DNA from: an uncultured Bacteroidia bacterium
Lineage (GTDB): Bacteria; Bacteroidota; Bacteroidia; Bacteroidales; ML635J-15
DNA length: 64,000 nt
Assembly (NCBI GenBank): GCA_902800045.1
Contig: CADCCZ010000003.1
Coordinates: 1-64,000 of the forward strand
Direction: 5' to 3'
Below the pieces are notes generated by a model. It was not told the DNA's origin. It ran no database searches and saw nothing but the letters and a program-made list of their open reading frames with translations. Made by a program: the position numbers and the translations under genes. Below, one piece after another: positions 9,801 to 19,323 of the stretch (positions are counted from its first letter, which is position 1; every line of letters begins with the position of its first letter).

Positions 9801-12800
9801 CTGTTGCTACGTAACTAGTAGCTGTCAGGTTTTCGGGAGTGGCATTGCTAAGTTCGGTTGCAGTCATTTCGGACGACGAAATTATAATTTGCCATGCATT
9901 TGCAGCACCGCGTTCGGTCCATGTTATATTTGCAGTGGTATTTGTAATATCAGTAGCGGCAAGGCCATATACTGATGGACATGATATTTCGGTAATACTA
10001 ATATTATCGACAGAAGCAGGAGGCTGAGTACCACCCGAAAGGTCATTTTTCCAGTAAAATACAAGATTGTACAGACCAGCTTCATCAACACTTACTGTTC
10101 TCGACACAATCTGCCACGATGTCTGCAGATTGAGTTTCATTGAGCCATCGAGAGCAATCCAGCCGTCAGGAGCACCCGTTGTTGTAATGTTGTTTGAATT
10201 TCCGGCAACAAGATCGACATCGGCAGGGACAAGGAAAGCTCGCAGATAGTCGTAAGTAGACTCTCCGTTTGCCTTCCATCTGAAAGCAACAACATATTCG
10301 GAGGCATCTTCGAAATTAATTGTACGATATGCATATACACTGGACGACTCACCAATTGTATACACATTCGAAACGCCATTGTCGTTCGAGATATACAACG
10401 CATTTGCTCCAATATTGTGTGAAGCCGTACCAATGTGCCACTTGTTTGTCTGAGTTCCGTTTTCGAGTATCCATCCATTATTTTCAACAATATTCTCGAA
10501 ACCGCAAGTATAAGGCAATGTAGCAGGGACACGTTCGGTAACAAAATCTATTTCTGCCCATTCCATAGATTCCGACGCACCGCAATTTGCCTGAACTGCT
10601 ACAGTGTAAGAAGTATTAGGCTCGAGACCTGCGAGCTGATATGTAATCCTATTTCCGTTAACACTTACGCCTGAAGTATATTCGTCGATTGCTATCGGAG
10701 TTCCATTGTTTGCCCTTACAGCCCACGCAGTCTCATCAGAACCGCGAGTCCATGTCAACGTAACAGTATTAGGGGTAATATCGTCAACCGACAAATCGGT
10801 TACAGCAAAGCATGCATTAACCTCCTGGCATACCGATGCTGACATAGCCGACTCGTTACCAGCACGGCATATAGTCTTTATGCTATAGCAATATTCGCCT
10901 ATGCCAAGATTTTCGTCGGTATATGTATTCTGCAATGCGGGAACATTAGCGAGCAATATGTTATCCCTATACAGCGCGTATTCAGTACTTTCGTCATATA
11001 CAGATGCTGAAATAGTTACATCGTCAATCCAAACGCAGTCGCTTCCCGAATTTACCGAAATATCCTTGACATACTTCCATGTCAATGTATGAGATCCGGC
11101 GGGCAAAGTTGTTTGGTAGAATGTCCATGCAACCGTACCGCCCAAGCCATTAATTACATTGGTACCATCCAATTGGAAATAGAACTTATCGTATGATTCC
11201 GACGAAATCTTATACCAGAACGAGAGTGTAGACTCGCTACGATAATCGATTGTTGTAGAAATTTCCGACGAAGCAGAAGCAACTCCAGCGCCACCGCTCT
11301 TCAAGCTGCGGCTACCCGAATGGTTATCGGTTGTTACGATTGTCCATGCCAGGTTTCCTGCAGAATTTGTATAAGTAAAGTTGCCACCAGCAACCGAAGT
11401 CCTTTCGAAACCATCGACAGTTTCAATATTATTGATTGGCAAATTTGCAACCTCGTCCCACGAAACAATAATGTCGTTGTTGTTTACGACTTCGGTTGTG
11501 ATATTGGTTGGAGGAATACAATTTTCCCACGTTGTAAATGAAGCACCAATCCATACGCTATTGTCGTTGTCGCATACGGTGCGCACATACCAGTGGTATG
11601 TTGTTTCGCCAACTACAGCAACGCTTGTCGATGCAGTTGTTACCGAAGTGTAGTCGGCTGCGTTGAGTTCGGCTAGCGACATTGGCGTTGTTGAAACGTA
11701 GACGTCCCATGCTGAAGTAAGTTCGTGCGAAGTCCACGAAAGGTTCACATTTGTTGTCGAAGTCTGTTCCGAAACCAAATTCGACGGAGCCGGGCAATCT
11801 TCGAGGCTGTATGTTGCATAGTAGAGTTGCTCGTCGCCATTTTCGGCAATAACCTTATATACGAATGTAGTATCGGTCGAAGTCATGTACCATGCGATTG
11901 TTGTAGGCATTTCGACGAAATCGGCACCTTCTTGAATCAAGATGCTTGCCCTCGAGTCGGAAAGTTCGACAACATGGGATATTGCATCACCAGCCTCGTA
12001 ACCAAGACGTAGTACTGCCGATATTGAGTGCGATTCGCTATCAAGCGAGCAGATAGCATCGCCATGTGCAGTTGAAGCTGCATAAGAAAGAATCGTATTG
12101 TCGGAAGAACTTTCCCTAACAGCAACATTGTCGAGATATATGTATGCATCACCGCTTCCATAGTTGCTCGTTCCTTTGAATACGACAACAACATTACTAT
12201 TGCCGCAATACGAAGAAATATCGTAAGAAGCCAAAGTCCATTCGGCAACTTCAGTAAGTCCTGTTGCCACCGCATTGCTAGCATAGGTAGCGCCGCCATC
12301 GGTAGAAATATAAACGGAGAAGTCGCCTCCAGTCGGATTCTTGTACCAGAACTCGAGCTTAGCCGTCGAAATAACAGTAAGATCCAATGTCGGAGACTTT
12401 AGCATGTTGGTATATCCGTTAGAGTTTGTCCACGAATTGAACACCAAACATTTAGAGCTTTCAATACCTGTTCCATTGGCGGCACCGTTACCTGAAGTAT
12501 TAGTATTGTAGCACCATCTGTACGATGCTGTAGTTGTAGTTCCTTCGCTGTTGTCCCAGCAACCAGGAATCGAACTTGCAACAGTCAGGCTATTGAAGTC
12601 CTCCGACCATGGAAAAACGTTTATGGCATCGCATGGGGTAGAAAAACTTATACTCGACCACTCGGTATATGTTCCATCTCCACAATGGGCGCGAACCTGC
12701 AGTGTATATTCTGTATTGGAAGTAAGATTTGTAATGGTCAATGGTTTTTCATCGACATCAATGGCGTTGCCTTCTAATATATACTGCCATCCCGAAACAT

Positions 12801-15800
12801 CGTTTACATCTGTCCATGATATTGTTGCCGAATTAGCAGACAAATCGGTAACTACAAGATGATACGGAGCGACACACGAAGGCAAAGACGTTACATTTAT
12901 GTCGTCGATATGCACATAGGCACTTGACGATCCATGGTAAGAGCGGAAAGCAATAGCCTCGGCATCGACAGCCTCGTTCATATACACCACATATTGCTGA
13001 TAAGTTGTAGTGAGGCTTGTAATATTTTCAATCGCAACAAATTCTCCATTTCTGATATAGCCGACCTCGAAAGCCTGTGGTTTTGTCGAATAATATCTTG
13101 CATGGAACGAAATCTGCAATGTATTGATACCGTTCATCGGAGGCATGGCAACAATATTTTCGGGTGCATTGACGTAGTATGTATACATTCGCAACGACTT
13201 TACGCCACTGCTTGCATACGTTGAACCGTTGTATACGCAAGGATAAATGTATGTTCCCGTTGAATATGCCGAATACCTTATCCAGCACTCAGGAAGTGCA
13301 TAATCGGCAACGAGCTCAAAATTCTCGTTGTTTTGGTTTTCTGCATTTACGGTAACGGGATCGCATGTTGTTGTAAAAGTTGTGGTATAGTAGTCGCTAT
13401 ACTCGCCGTTGCCACACGAAGTGCGTACATACAGCTGATATGTTGTGCTACCCGCAAGACCGGTTATTTGATATGTATTCTCGTTCACATCGTGAGTTAC
13501 TCCATTTATCATTACCTGCCACTGGGTAGCATTGCCTTCGGTTTCCCATGTTACCGAAGCCGTATTATTTGTAACAGAGTTTACCGTAATATCCGAAACG
13601 TATCCGCACGAAGACGAACGCATTACTACCAGATTGTCGATATTGACATAATATATCCAACTTGTTGTTGACGGATTGGTATATTCCAATGCGAGTCTAG
13701 CACCGGAGGGGAATACCGATTCGTTTGAAAGGTCGATAATATTTTCGGTTATATTAGTAGATGAAGTAAGCTGTTGCAAAGCGACGAAGCCTTCATCATA
13801 AGTATAATACCCGAACGACAAGATACCGTAGCTTGCCGAGTAGAACTTAGAATCGAACTTTACAATTGCCTCGTTGAGATTACCATTTAATTCCGGCAAT
13901 ATAACCACCGAGCTATTTGACGAATTGGCATTTACCACAAGTCCTTTCCCTGTTATTTCGCCCGAAGTCGACACATGAGGTGCGTACGATGCAGAACCGC
14001 CGAACACATAATCCCAGCACATCGGCATCTCTCCTGCTGTTGAATATGAGGTCGCATTGTATTCTTCGAAATTTGCAGAATATGGCATATTCAAGACCGT
14101 GCATACCGTATTGAATACGACATGTTTCCATCCGCTTTCTTCATTGTTTTGTGCATCACAAACTGCCTTTACGTATACATCGTAGACTGTCGAGGCATTC
14201 AAACCCGACAATACAACCGAAGTATCATTAGTAGCAATTTCGGTACCTTCCGTTGCGACATTAAAACCGGCAACGCCATACTTTACAATCCAAGAAGACT
14301 CTGACCCGCCATGACTCCAAGTTACTGTTGCTCCGTCAACAGTCTGGTTTCTGACGGACAACGCTGTAACAGGCAAGCAAATATCACGTGCGTTACCAAT
14401 GGCCAACTTAATATTTGGCAGATAACTACTGGTTGTTCCTGTACTTGCACCAGGGTGCTGTGCATACGTAGCATCTGAATCGCTCTGCCTATAAAGATTT
14501 CTATTTGTAACAGAAGTATATCTATACTTTACAGAACTGTTATATGAATCGGGCAAAGTATTCTTAGCGACAACGACAACCAAGCTGCCAGAACCATCGT
14601 ATTCGAAAGGAGTATCAAGAGTAAATGTTTCCCAGTCGACAATTCCACCTGCTGTATAATCTGTAGAAGAATAAACCAGCGTAAGATCCGACATAGGCAC
14701 CCAACTCGAAGATGTAAGCGATGTCATGCTTGTTGTACCCATATATATTCTCAAATCCGAATAATGCAATGTTGCAGTATTTGTAGAATACCAAGCTATC
14801 GAACCAATAATTCCTGCATGACCGACCTCTTCGATTGAATATATCGACTGGTTCCACGATATTTTATACAGGTTATTAAATGGGCTTGTGTATGTTTCCG
14901 TAGTTCCATCTCCGATTACCACATCAATGGCTGTTTCGGCGAAAGGTGTCCTGAATGAAGTATTTATTATAGTGCCTGGAGCTCCCGGCAAGCATGAACA
15001 ATCGGAACAGTATGGACGGACATACACTGTGTAGGCTGTATTAATGGTCAAACCTGTTGCATGATACGAAGGCACGTTAACGAGCACAGCGTTATTCCAA
15101 TCGGCGGTACTTGCTGTAACACATACCTGCCATTGCGAGTTGAACGTATCGTTCCATGCAATGTCGGCCGAAGAAGTTGACACATTGCTAACAGTAAGGC
15201 CTGATGGAGCGTAGCAAGTTGTAAAACTTGTCGACACCCACGGGCTCGACACTGTTTCACTGCAGTTTGCCCTAACATGCACGTAATACGTTGTGCCTTG
15301 AGTCAAGCCAGTAAACATCTTTTGTGTTTCGGTAACAATTGTTCCAGCAGTAGGCTCAGCATCGGGATCGGTGGTGATAAACACCGCATACGAAGCAGCA
15401 GCATCGCCGCCGCCATGTGTCCACGATACATTTGCGCTATATCTGGTAACGGCATTCACTGCAAGTCCTGTCGGAGCCAAGCAGTTGGATAAGGTTCCCG
15501 TAAACACAACATTATCAAGGTTCGATGCACAACTTGCCGACCCAGCACCACTCATTGTAAGCTTCAGCCACACTTCATTCTTGCAGTTCAATGCTGCAAT
15601 CGACGAAAAGTCGGCAGTCTTTGTCTCGAATGTTGTCGATGTAAATCCTGTTACTGCAGTTGATGCAGGGGCATCGGTAAAGTCGACGCCATTAAAACTA
15701 TACGACCATGTATAATTCGGATAACCAGCCATACTTGGATGGCACCTAATGTCGTATGTTACTCCTAAGTTTACATACGACAAGGTCGATATCTTGAAAA

Positions 15801-16077
15801 TTGCCGCACCGCCGTTCAACCCAGAAATCTGTAAGGATTTTGTATTGTCTGTATCTTCACACAAATCTGTATTTGCGCTATTAGTACCCGACACGGCCAC
15901 TGTTCCCTCCGATGAGAAAACGCAATCAGAAGCCAAGATTGAGTTGGAAACACACGTAACGTCTGTAACGTTCTGCGGGAACATCCACACCGCGATATTC
16001 TCCTGCGCCCTAAGCCCATCGCACAAAGCGACAAGCATCCCCAACGTGGCTATTATCATCAACAGAATCTTCTTCAT
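6862..16077 (-). CDS. Giant T9SS-secreted FN3/jelly-roll/InlB-repeat surface protein (3071 aa)
   Basis: Signal peptide (MKKILLMIIATLGMLVALCDG...AQ). A mosaic of fibronectin-III modules (signature SADIAWND...YTVYVRPYC) alternates with jelly-roll/MAM-like domains (SLPYSCDFEEASENANW; WIYYVNIDNLVVM). Near residue 2480 there are two DUF5018-like segments (TAENGTTVKQWTAIINRS; TAENSTTQEWTVTI), then three divergent InlB B-repeats (GSITPVGEVPV, GTITPSGDISV, GMITPTGSISV). It ends in a type A T9SS sorting domain (SLSVYPNPNNGMFSIVF...KVYMQQIVVE). The frame is open over more than 9 kb, in contrast to its damaged neighbour. The domain set fits an adhesin or matrix-like surface protein; no catalytic residues were recognised. 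Monocistronic: own promoter upstream and strong terminator downstream. Confidence 0.93.
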   Translation of the reverse strand: MKKILLMIIATLGMLVALCDGLRAQENIAVWMFPQNVTDVTCVSNSILASDCVFSSEGTVAVSGTNSANTDLCEDTDNTKSLQISGLNGGAAIFKISTLSYVNLGVTYDIRCHPSMAGYPNYTWSYSFNGVDFTDAPASTAVTGFTSTTFETKTADFSSIAALNCKNEVWLKLTMSGAGSASCASNLDNVVFTGTLSNCLAPTGLAVNAVTRYSANVSWTHGGGDAAASYAVFITTDPDAEPTAGTIVTETQKMFTGLTQGTTYYVHVRANCSETVSSPWVSTSFTTCYAPSGLTVSNVSTSSADIAWNDTFNSQWQVCVTASTADWNNAVLVNVPSYHATGLTINTAYTVYVRPYCSDCSCLPGAPGTIINTSFRTPFAETAIDVVIGDGTTETYTSPFNNLYKISWNQSIYSIEEVGHAGIIGSIAWYSTNTATLHYSDLRIYMGTTSMTSLTSSSWVPMSDLTLVYSSTDYTAGGIVDWETFTLDTPFEYDGSGSLVVVVAKNTLPDSYNSSVKYRYTSVTNRNLYRQSDSDATYAQHPGASTGTTSSYLPNIKLAIGNARDICLPVTALSVRNQTVDGATVTWSHGGSESSWIVKYGVAGFNVATEGTEIATNDTSVVLSGLNASTVYDVYVKAVCDAQNNEESGWKHVVFNTVCTVLNMPYSANFEEYNATSYSTAGEMPMCWDYVFGGSASYAPHVSTSGEITGKGLVVNANSSNSSVVILPELNGNLNEAIVKFDSKFYSASYGILSFGYYTYDEGFVALQQLTSSTNITENIIDLSNESVFPSGARLALEYTNPSTTSWIYYVNIDNLVVMRSSSCGYVSDITVNSVTNNTASVTWETEGNATQWQVMINGVTHDVNENTYQITGLAGSTTYQLYVRTSCGNGEYSDYYTTTFTTTCDPVTVNAENQNNENFELVADYALPECWIRYSAYSTGTYIYPCVYNGSTYASSGVKSLRMYTYYVNAPENIVAMPPMNGINTLQISFHARYYSTKPQAFEVGYIRNGEFVAIENITSLTTTYQQYVVYMNEAVDAEAIAFRSYHGSSSAYVHIDDINVTSLPSCVAPYHLVVTDLSANSATISWTDVNDVSGWQYILEGNAIDVDEKPLTITNLTSNTEYTLQVRAHCGDGTYTEWSSISFSTPCDAINVFPWSEDFNSLTVASSIPGCWDNSEGTTTTASYRWCYNTNTSGNGAANGTGIESSKCLVFNSWTNSNGYTNMLKSPTLDLTVISTAKLEFWYKNPTGGDFSVYISTDGGATYASNAVATGLTEVAEWTLASYDISSYCGNSNVVVVFKGTSNYGSGDAYIYLDNVAVRESSSDNTILSYAASTAHGDAICSLDSESHSISAVLRLGYEAGDAISHVVELSDSRASILIQEGADFVEMPTTIAWYMTSTDTTFVYKVIAENGDEQLYYATYSLEDCPAPSNLVSEQTSTTNVNLSWTSHELTSAWDVYVSTTPMSLAELNAADYTSVTTASTSVAVVGETTYHWYVRTVCDNDNSVWIGASFTTWENCIPPTNITTEVVNNNDIIVSWDEVANLPINNIETVDGFERTSVAGGNFTYTNSAGNLAWTIVTTDNHSGSRSLKSGGAGVASASSEISTTIDYRSESTLSFWYKISSESYDKFYFQLDGTNVINGLGGTVAWTFYQTTLPAGSHTLTWKYVKDISVNSGSDCVWIDDVTISASVYDESTEYALYRDNILLANVPALQNTYTDENLGIGEYCYSIKTICRAGNESAMSASVCQEVNACFAVTDLSVDDITPNTVTLTWTRGSDETAWAVRANNGTPIAIDEYTSGVSVNGNRITYQLAGLEPNTSYTVAVQANCGASESMEWAEIDFVTERVPATLPYTCGFENIVENNGWILENGTQTNKWHIGTASHNIGANALYISNDNGVSNVYTIGESSSVYAYRTINFEDASEYVVAFRWKANGESTYDYLRAFLVPADVDLVAGNSNNITTTGAPDGWIALDGSMKLNLQTSWQIVSRTVSVDEAGLYNLVFYWKNDLSGGTQPPASVDNISITEISCPSVYGLAATDITNTTANITWTERGAANAWQIIISSSEMTATELSNATPENLTATSYVATGLNATSTYHAYVRAICSQSDNSSWAHVSFSTVDNCPTPTDLVVTTLLPELVTVEWEGYHATQWTFEYKETSSTDWIVVNNLTTTTYSFETEPTTSYSMRVKAVCDNGEQTIYATLAIATPCVAITVDAENPYVEDFESYTGSTYSTTNGAVPDCWEVSTNNTSNIYPHVIGSGSYYYVHGGTNALTFYGMGDCYAVLPLFTNDLNTLAIDFWSQMESTSYGTLTLGYIKANDVNMNTYSVIETYSSSESMVQHHTLINNLPVDAARLVFRWTYQNQWSCCIDDVTVRVLSSEAEILTYTLPTQLTPATINSDAALVNINVAYGTDMSALEPAITVSEGATYVSAEPVHVNDFTTTIDYDVTAENGTTVKQWTAIINRSAVASDEKDIVSFSFNGQIGESVIDHAAHTVSAVASWNMNLAAISPEIIVSPLATINPQSGIVNDFSSPVVYVVTAENSTTQEWTVTIIHDPELLASLPYSCDFEEASENANWTLENGTQTNSWFIGTAASHDGANGLYISDDNGASNNYTGSASYVYAYRLINVAEDGLYNISFDWRSNGESNYDLLRAFAVPLSSGSMLVAGDANGMTSSTNTTPSTWIDIANPTGKLNLTTEWQTSNTTVTFESGVYNIVFFWKNDGTINYQSPAAVDNISIERVSFEITASAGANGSITPVGEVPVFGGANAEFTISPDDGYQIASVMVDDEESINDVVGGVYTFQNVMADHTIAVTFEPIPVITYTITATAGTNGTITPSGDISVVEGGDQSFTIAPNNGYRILRVLVDGVDVVDELVDGVYTFTNVVADHTITASFELIPLNTYTIVATYGPHGMITPTGSISVIEGRNQTFVLTPDEGYRIASLTVDGEDGMLDIFNMSYTFYSVNANHTIDVTFEVDNAVDEYSAASLSVYPNPNNGMFSIVFNGVDGDATYELIDARGAIIESRDINVTNGDTMTFDHNLYPGAYIVRIIAADKVYMQQIVVE

Positions 16078-16186
16078 AGTCTTAATTTTATATTACTAAA
16101 TAAACCTAACTTCCTGGTAGACAATTTATCAAATAGAGAAATCATTTACCATTCATAAGTTCTCCTTTTTTACTTTTTTACTGTTT

Positions 16187-16194
16187 CAAAATTA
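16187..16194 (-). promoter_or_regulatory. -7 promoter box for the 3071-residue gene
   Basis: Minus strand TAATTTTG fits TAnnTTTG and lies 110 nt before the ATG at 16077. The rest of the gap (16078-16348) is AT-rich and shows nothing else recognisable. Confidence 0.4.
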
Positions 16195-16348
16195 AAAAAG
16201 TTTTAACGACGGCTAGTATACACGAGACCGTATTATATTTACGAACTTATATTACATACAAAAATAAACATTTCTAATACAATAATAGCACCGCATGCAG
16301 GCGTAATTTTGTATGCTTGCACTAACAAATGCAATAAGTTTTCAATAA

Positions 16349-17650
16349 CTATTTCTTTCTTTTTCTCTTGGCCTTGTCCTTGAGACCGCCAGAATTTGTC
16401 TTCTGACGCTTTGCGCTGCGCTCGTGGAATGCCCCGCCCGAATTTTTCAACGACGGTGCCTTGAGATATATCTTGTGCGTAGCGACAGGCTTTTCCTCCT
16501 CCAACAGCAGATTAGACACTGCAACACCTTCGGGCACATCAAGTTCCGAAACATTATCGCCAGCAATCTTGCGCACTTCGGCATAGCGTTCCTCCTCGTA
16601 TGGAGCTACAAAAAGCAGCGAAACACCGTCCTTGTCGGCACGACCCGTACGACCGATGCGGTGTATGTAGTCGATAGGATTCTCGGGCGGCGACATGTTT
16701 ATCACATGCGAAATGTCGGTGAAGTCGATTCCTCGTGCCACCACATCGGTAGCAATCAGAATGTTGAACACACCATCTTCGAAACGTTTCACAGCATTGA
16801 AACGATAGTTCTGCGACTTGTTGGAGTGCGTCACTCCTACCCTTTCGGGAAAAGCAAGGCTTAACTTGTCGAACAGCAAATCGGCGTGTTTCTTGTTCTC
16901 GGCGAAAACCAGCACCTTGGGGAACTCGTCGGCATCGGCAAGGACTGTTGTCAGGAAATTGACCTTTGTATTGAAATTCGGAAGCATATACACGCGCTGC
17001 TCAATCTTTTCGATTGGCGTGCAACGGCGAGTAACCTCAATGGTTTCGGGGCTACGGAAATGCTTATGTATAAATGCATTGACCTCATCTGTTAACGTTG
17101 ACGAGAACATCATCGACTGGCGCTTCTGCGGCAGCATTTCGAAAATCTGCTCGAGCTGCGGACGGAAACCGAGGCTCAGCATCTCGTCGACCTCATCGAT
17201 TACAAGACGTTTCACCGATGCAAAACGCAGAACTCCAGTAACAGCGATGTCGTAAATACGACCGGGAGTGCCTATCAGCACATCGCAGCCTTCCGAATAG
17301 AGATTATCCTTCTGCGTATTGATATTGGCACCACCATAAACGCATTTTATGCGAAAACTCTTGTACTTGGCGAGCTTTTCGGCCTCATCGCGCACCTGCA
17401 CCGCCAATTCGCGGGTTGGCACAAGCACCAGCACGCGTGGATTCTTCTGGGTAGAAAACTCTAGCGAATTGAGTATCGGTAGAAGGTAAGCAAAAGTTTT
17501 TCCTGTGCCGGTCTGCGCCACACCAATGACATCGGCACCTGCTGATATTCGCGGGAAACATTTTTCCTGAATAGGCGTAGGTTCAACTATATCAATGTCT
17601 TCGAGCGCGTTTACCAACTGCTTTGATATGCGTAGTTCGTCAAAGTTCAT
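16349..17650 (-). CDS. DEAD-box RNA helicase (RhlE/DbpA type, DEVD variant)
   Basis: 433 residues with the full SF2 DEAD-box series: Q motif around residues 24-29 (PTPIQE), Walker A AQTGTGKT (45-52), PTRELA (78-83), GTPGR (127-131), Walker B written DEVD (152-155) instead of DEAD, motif III SST (183-185) instead of SAT, ARGIDF (305-310) and HRIGRTGR (330-337). The C-terminal ~35 residues are basic (AKRKRKK end), typical of an RNA-binding tail. Function from the family: ATP-dependent remodelling of RNA duplexes in ribosome assembly or mRNA turnover, cytoplasmic. The VD and SST substitutions occur in some Bacteroidota RhlE-like proteins and should keep ATPase activity. Single gene with its own promoter. 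Confidence 0.95.
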   Translation of the reverse strand: MNFDELRISKQLVNALEDIDIVEPTPIQEKCFPRISAGADVIGVAQTGTGKTFAYLLPILNSLEFSTQKNPRVLVLVPTRELAVQVRDEAEKLAKYKSFRIKCVYGGANINTQKDNLYSEGCDVLIGTPGRIYDIAVTGVLRFASVKRLVIDEVDEMLSLGFRPQLEQIFEMLPQKRQSMMFSSTLTDEVNAFIHKHFRSPETIEVTRRCTPIEKIEQRVYMLPNFNTKVNFLTTVLADADEFPKVLVFAENKKHADLLFDKLSLAFPERVGVTHSNKSQNYRFNAVKRFEDGVFNILIATDVVARGIDFTDISHVINMSPPENPIDYIHRIGRTGRADKDGVSLLFVAPYEEERYAEVRKIAGDNVSELDVPEGVAVSNLLLEEEKPVATHKIYLKAPSLKNSGGAFHERSAKRQKTNSGGLKDKAKRKRKK

Positions 17651-17668
17651 GTGTCAAGAAATTTGCCG

Positions 17669-17676
17669 CAAAGATA
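17669..17676 (-). promoter_or_regulatory. -7 promoter box for the DEAD-box helicase
   Basis: Minus strand TATCTTTG, a perfect TAnnTTTG, 19 nt before the start codon, giving a leader of about 12 nt. Just upstream, 17693-17719 holds a short heptad repeat (GTTGAAA, about three units). Confidence 0.7.
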
Positions 17677-17823
17677 AGGAAAAGGACAAAAATAGTTGAA
17701 AGTTGAAAGTTAAAAGTTGTTGCGAGATGCCATTGATGCATTGAACTTTGAACTATCGAATCTTTAAAATACCGAAAGTCGGTTTTTCATAGCTATTCAT
17801 CGCATGGATTAAAGACTTTGTAT

Positions 17824-17865
<42 letters not shown>

Positions 17866-17869
17866 ACAT

Positions 17870-17877
17870 TACATTTG
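17870..17877 (+). promoter_or_regulatory. -7 promoter box for gene at 17902
   Basis: TACATTTG matches TAnnTTTG, 25 nt before the ATG. A TTG at 17818-17820 upstream of the AG tract could serve as a -33 element only if the tract contracted by about 28-30 bp. Confidence 0.65.
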
Positions 17878-17901
17878 CATGGTTTTGTTACTACTTTATT
17901 T

Positions 17902-18504
17902 ATGAAGAAAATATTTTTGACAGCTATAATATTTTTGACATTTGCCATCACTTGCTTAGCAGGATATGTTTCCGATTCGACAAGGGCTACGCAGGAGCAT
18001 CGGGAATGGTTTGTTGGTGCAAATGTCGGAACTGGCAGTTCTATCGGCAAATACAGAGTTTCGTGGGATATGAACCTAGACTTCGATTTTGCAGCTCCTG
18101 TTGGCAAGAAAAGTGGACTGGGCTTGTATGCTTCGTATCGATCGTGGACAACATTTGTGCCAGGAATATTTTGGACTAGAGAGAAATGTGGCGAAGGACA
18201 TTCAAATTTATATGGTATAGGGTTTATACTGAATCTTGCTCATAGCCACAATTATGAAAACTTCAATGTCAACTACAATATGGGATGGGGATTTGAGTTC
18301 AAAAGCGGACATTCGTTTCCTTCGGGATTGTATTTTCTTGTTAGTCTAGGTTTTACAAGTTGGGAGGCCGACTCCAACGCACCTTATTACTATTATGATG
18401 CAAACAGGGGTGTTATGAATGTCTATAACACCGAAATATTCCATTCGAGCTTAAACATACACGCTGGCATAGGTTATCGTTTCAACAGCAATAAAAAGAA
18501 ATAA
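17902..18504 (+). CDS. Small outer-membrane beta-barrel-like protein
   Basis: 200 residues when started at the ATG at 17902, which gives a good signal peptide (MKKIFLTAIIFLTFAITCLAG). A longer frame from a TTG at 17818 would encode an ERERER run from the microsatellite and bury the signal, so it is rejected. The mature part has alternating aromatic/glycine strands (GLGLYASYRSW, NVNYNMGWGFEF, GLYFLVSLGFTSW, IHAGIGYRF), typical of small outer-membrane barrels, and ends in a basic NSNKKK tail. Family not recognised. It is followed after 2 nt by a lipoprotein gene, so the two form an operon. Expression may be phase variable through the AG tract. Confidence 0.8.
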   Translation: MKKIFLTAIIFLTFAITCLAGYVSDSTRATQEHREWFVGANVGTGSSIGKYRVSWDMNLDFDFAAPVGKKSGLGLYASYRSWTTFVPGIFWTREKCGEGHSNLYGIGFILNLAHSHNYENFNVNYNMGWGFEFKSGHSFPSGLYFLVSLGFTSWEADSNAPYYYYDANRGVMNVYNTEIFHSSLNIHAGIGYRFNSNKKK

Positions 18505-18506
18505 CT

Positions 18507-19301
18507 ATGAGTACAAGATTAATAATACCTTTAATAATCATTGCATTACTGGCTTTCTGCTCCTGCGAAAAGGACAGACCTGTAAAGTTTGATTTGGAAT
18601 ATTCGACATTTACCGACAGTAGGGATGGTTACGAATACAAGACTGTGACGATAGACGGAACAACTTGGCTTGCAGAAAATTTCAGGTATCTTCCAGCTGT
18701 AGATGGCAACGATGTTGATACGGTGTCGTTCGATGGTCCGCGCTATTATGTTTACAATTACAATGGTACCGATGTGAACGAAGCGAAAGCTACCGACGAG
18801 TATAAGAAATATGGAGTGCTGTACAATTACGAAGCTGCTGAAAAAAGTTGTCCCGATGGTTGGCATTTGCCTACAAAGGACGATTTTGCAAAATTGATAA
18901 AGAGCATCAACAATGATAAGGCAGATAAGTATGGGAACTATGAATTTTATACAACAGTTATGCTCTGTGGCGACAGGGAATTGTGGGGATTAAGTGATAG
19001 TACACATATACTTCTTAATGTTTCAGGATTGGGCTTTGTCCCGGGGGGAATTATGCAGCCAGATTATTTTTACGAAGAAACACCACAAGGTTATGAACAA
19101 AGGGACAGTGTTAAGTTCAAGGATTTAGGAATATATTGTTTTGTGTGGGAAAAGAAAAGAGGTCGCGAAAAGGATTATTTGTCGGGATGGACAATAAGGC
19201 ACGACACTACGCCAATGACCCAGATAGATTTCCGTATGGAAGAATATGTGTCTAATATTTCTAAAAATTGCGGCTTGTCAGTGAGGTATGTAAAGGATTA
19301 G
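18507..19301 (+). CDS. FISUMP-domain surface lipoprotein
   Basis: 264 residues. The N-terminus MSTRLIIPLIIIALLAFCSCEKD is a lipoprotein signal with candidate cysteines at positions 18 and 20. The body matches the Fibrobacter succinogenes major paralogous domain: YKTVTIDGTTWLAENFRYLP near the start, GVLYNYEAA in the middle and CPDGWHLPTKDDFAKL, then GLGFVPGG. This domain is common in Bacteroidota lipoproteins of unknown biochemical role at the cell surface. Second gene of the operon begun at 17902. Confidence 0.85.
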   Translation: MSTRLIIPLIIIALLAFCSCEKDRPVKFDLEYSTFTDSRDGYEYKTVTIDGTTWLAENFRYLPAVDGNDVDTVSFDGPRYYVYNYNGTDVNEAKATDEYKKYGVLYNYEAAEKSCPDGWHLPTKDDFAKLIKSINNDKADKYGNYEFYTTVMLCGDRELWGLSDSTHILLNVSGLGFVPGGIMQPDYFYEETPQGYEQRDSVKFKDLGIYCFVWEKKRGREKDYLSGWTIRHDTTPMTQIDFRMEEYVSNISKNCGLSVRYVKD

Positions 19302-19316
19302 CATATTGTATATGCT
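19300..19316. terminator. Shared hairpin between convergent genes
   Basis: AGCATAT-TGT-ATATGCT is a 7-bp palindrome in the 22-nt gap between the lipoprotein stop (plus) and the btuG-like stop (minus). There is no strong T-run, so termination is only suggested. Confidence 0.35.
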
Positions 19317-19323
19317 CACCAGT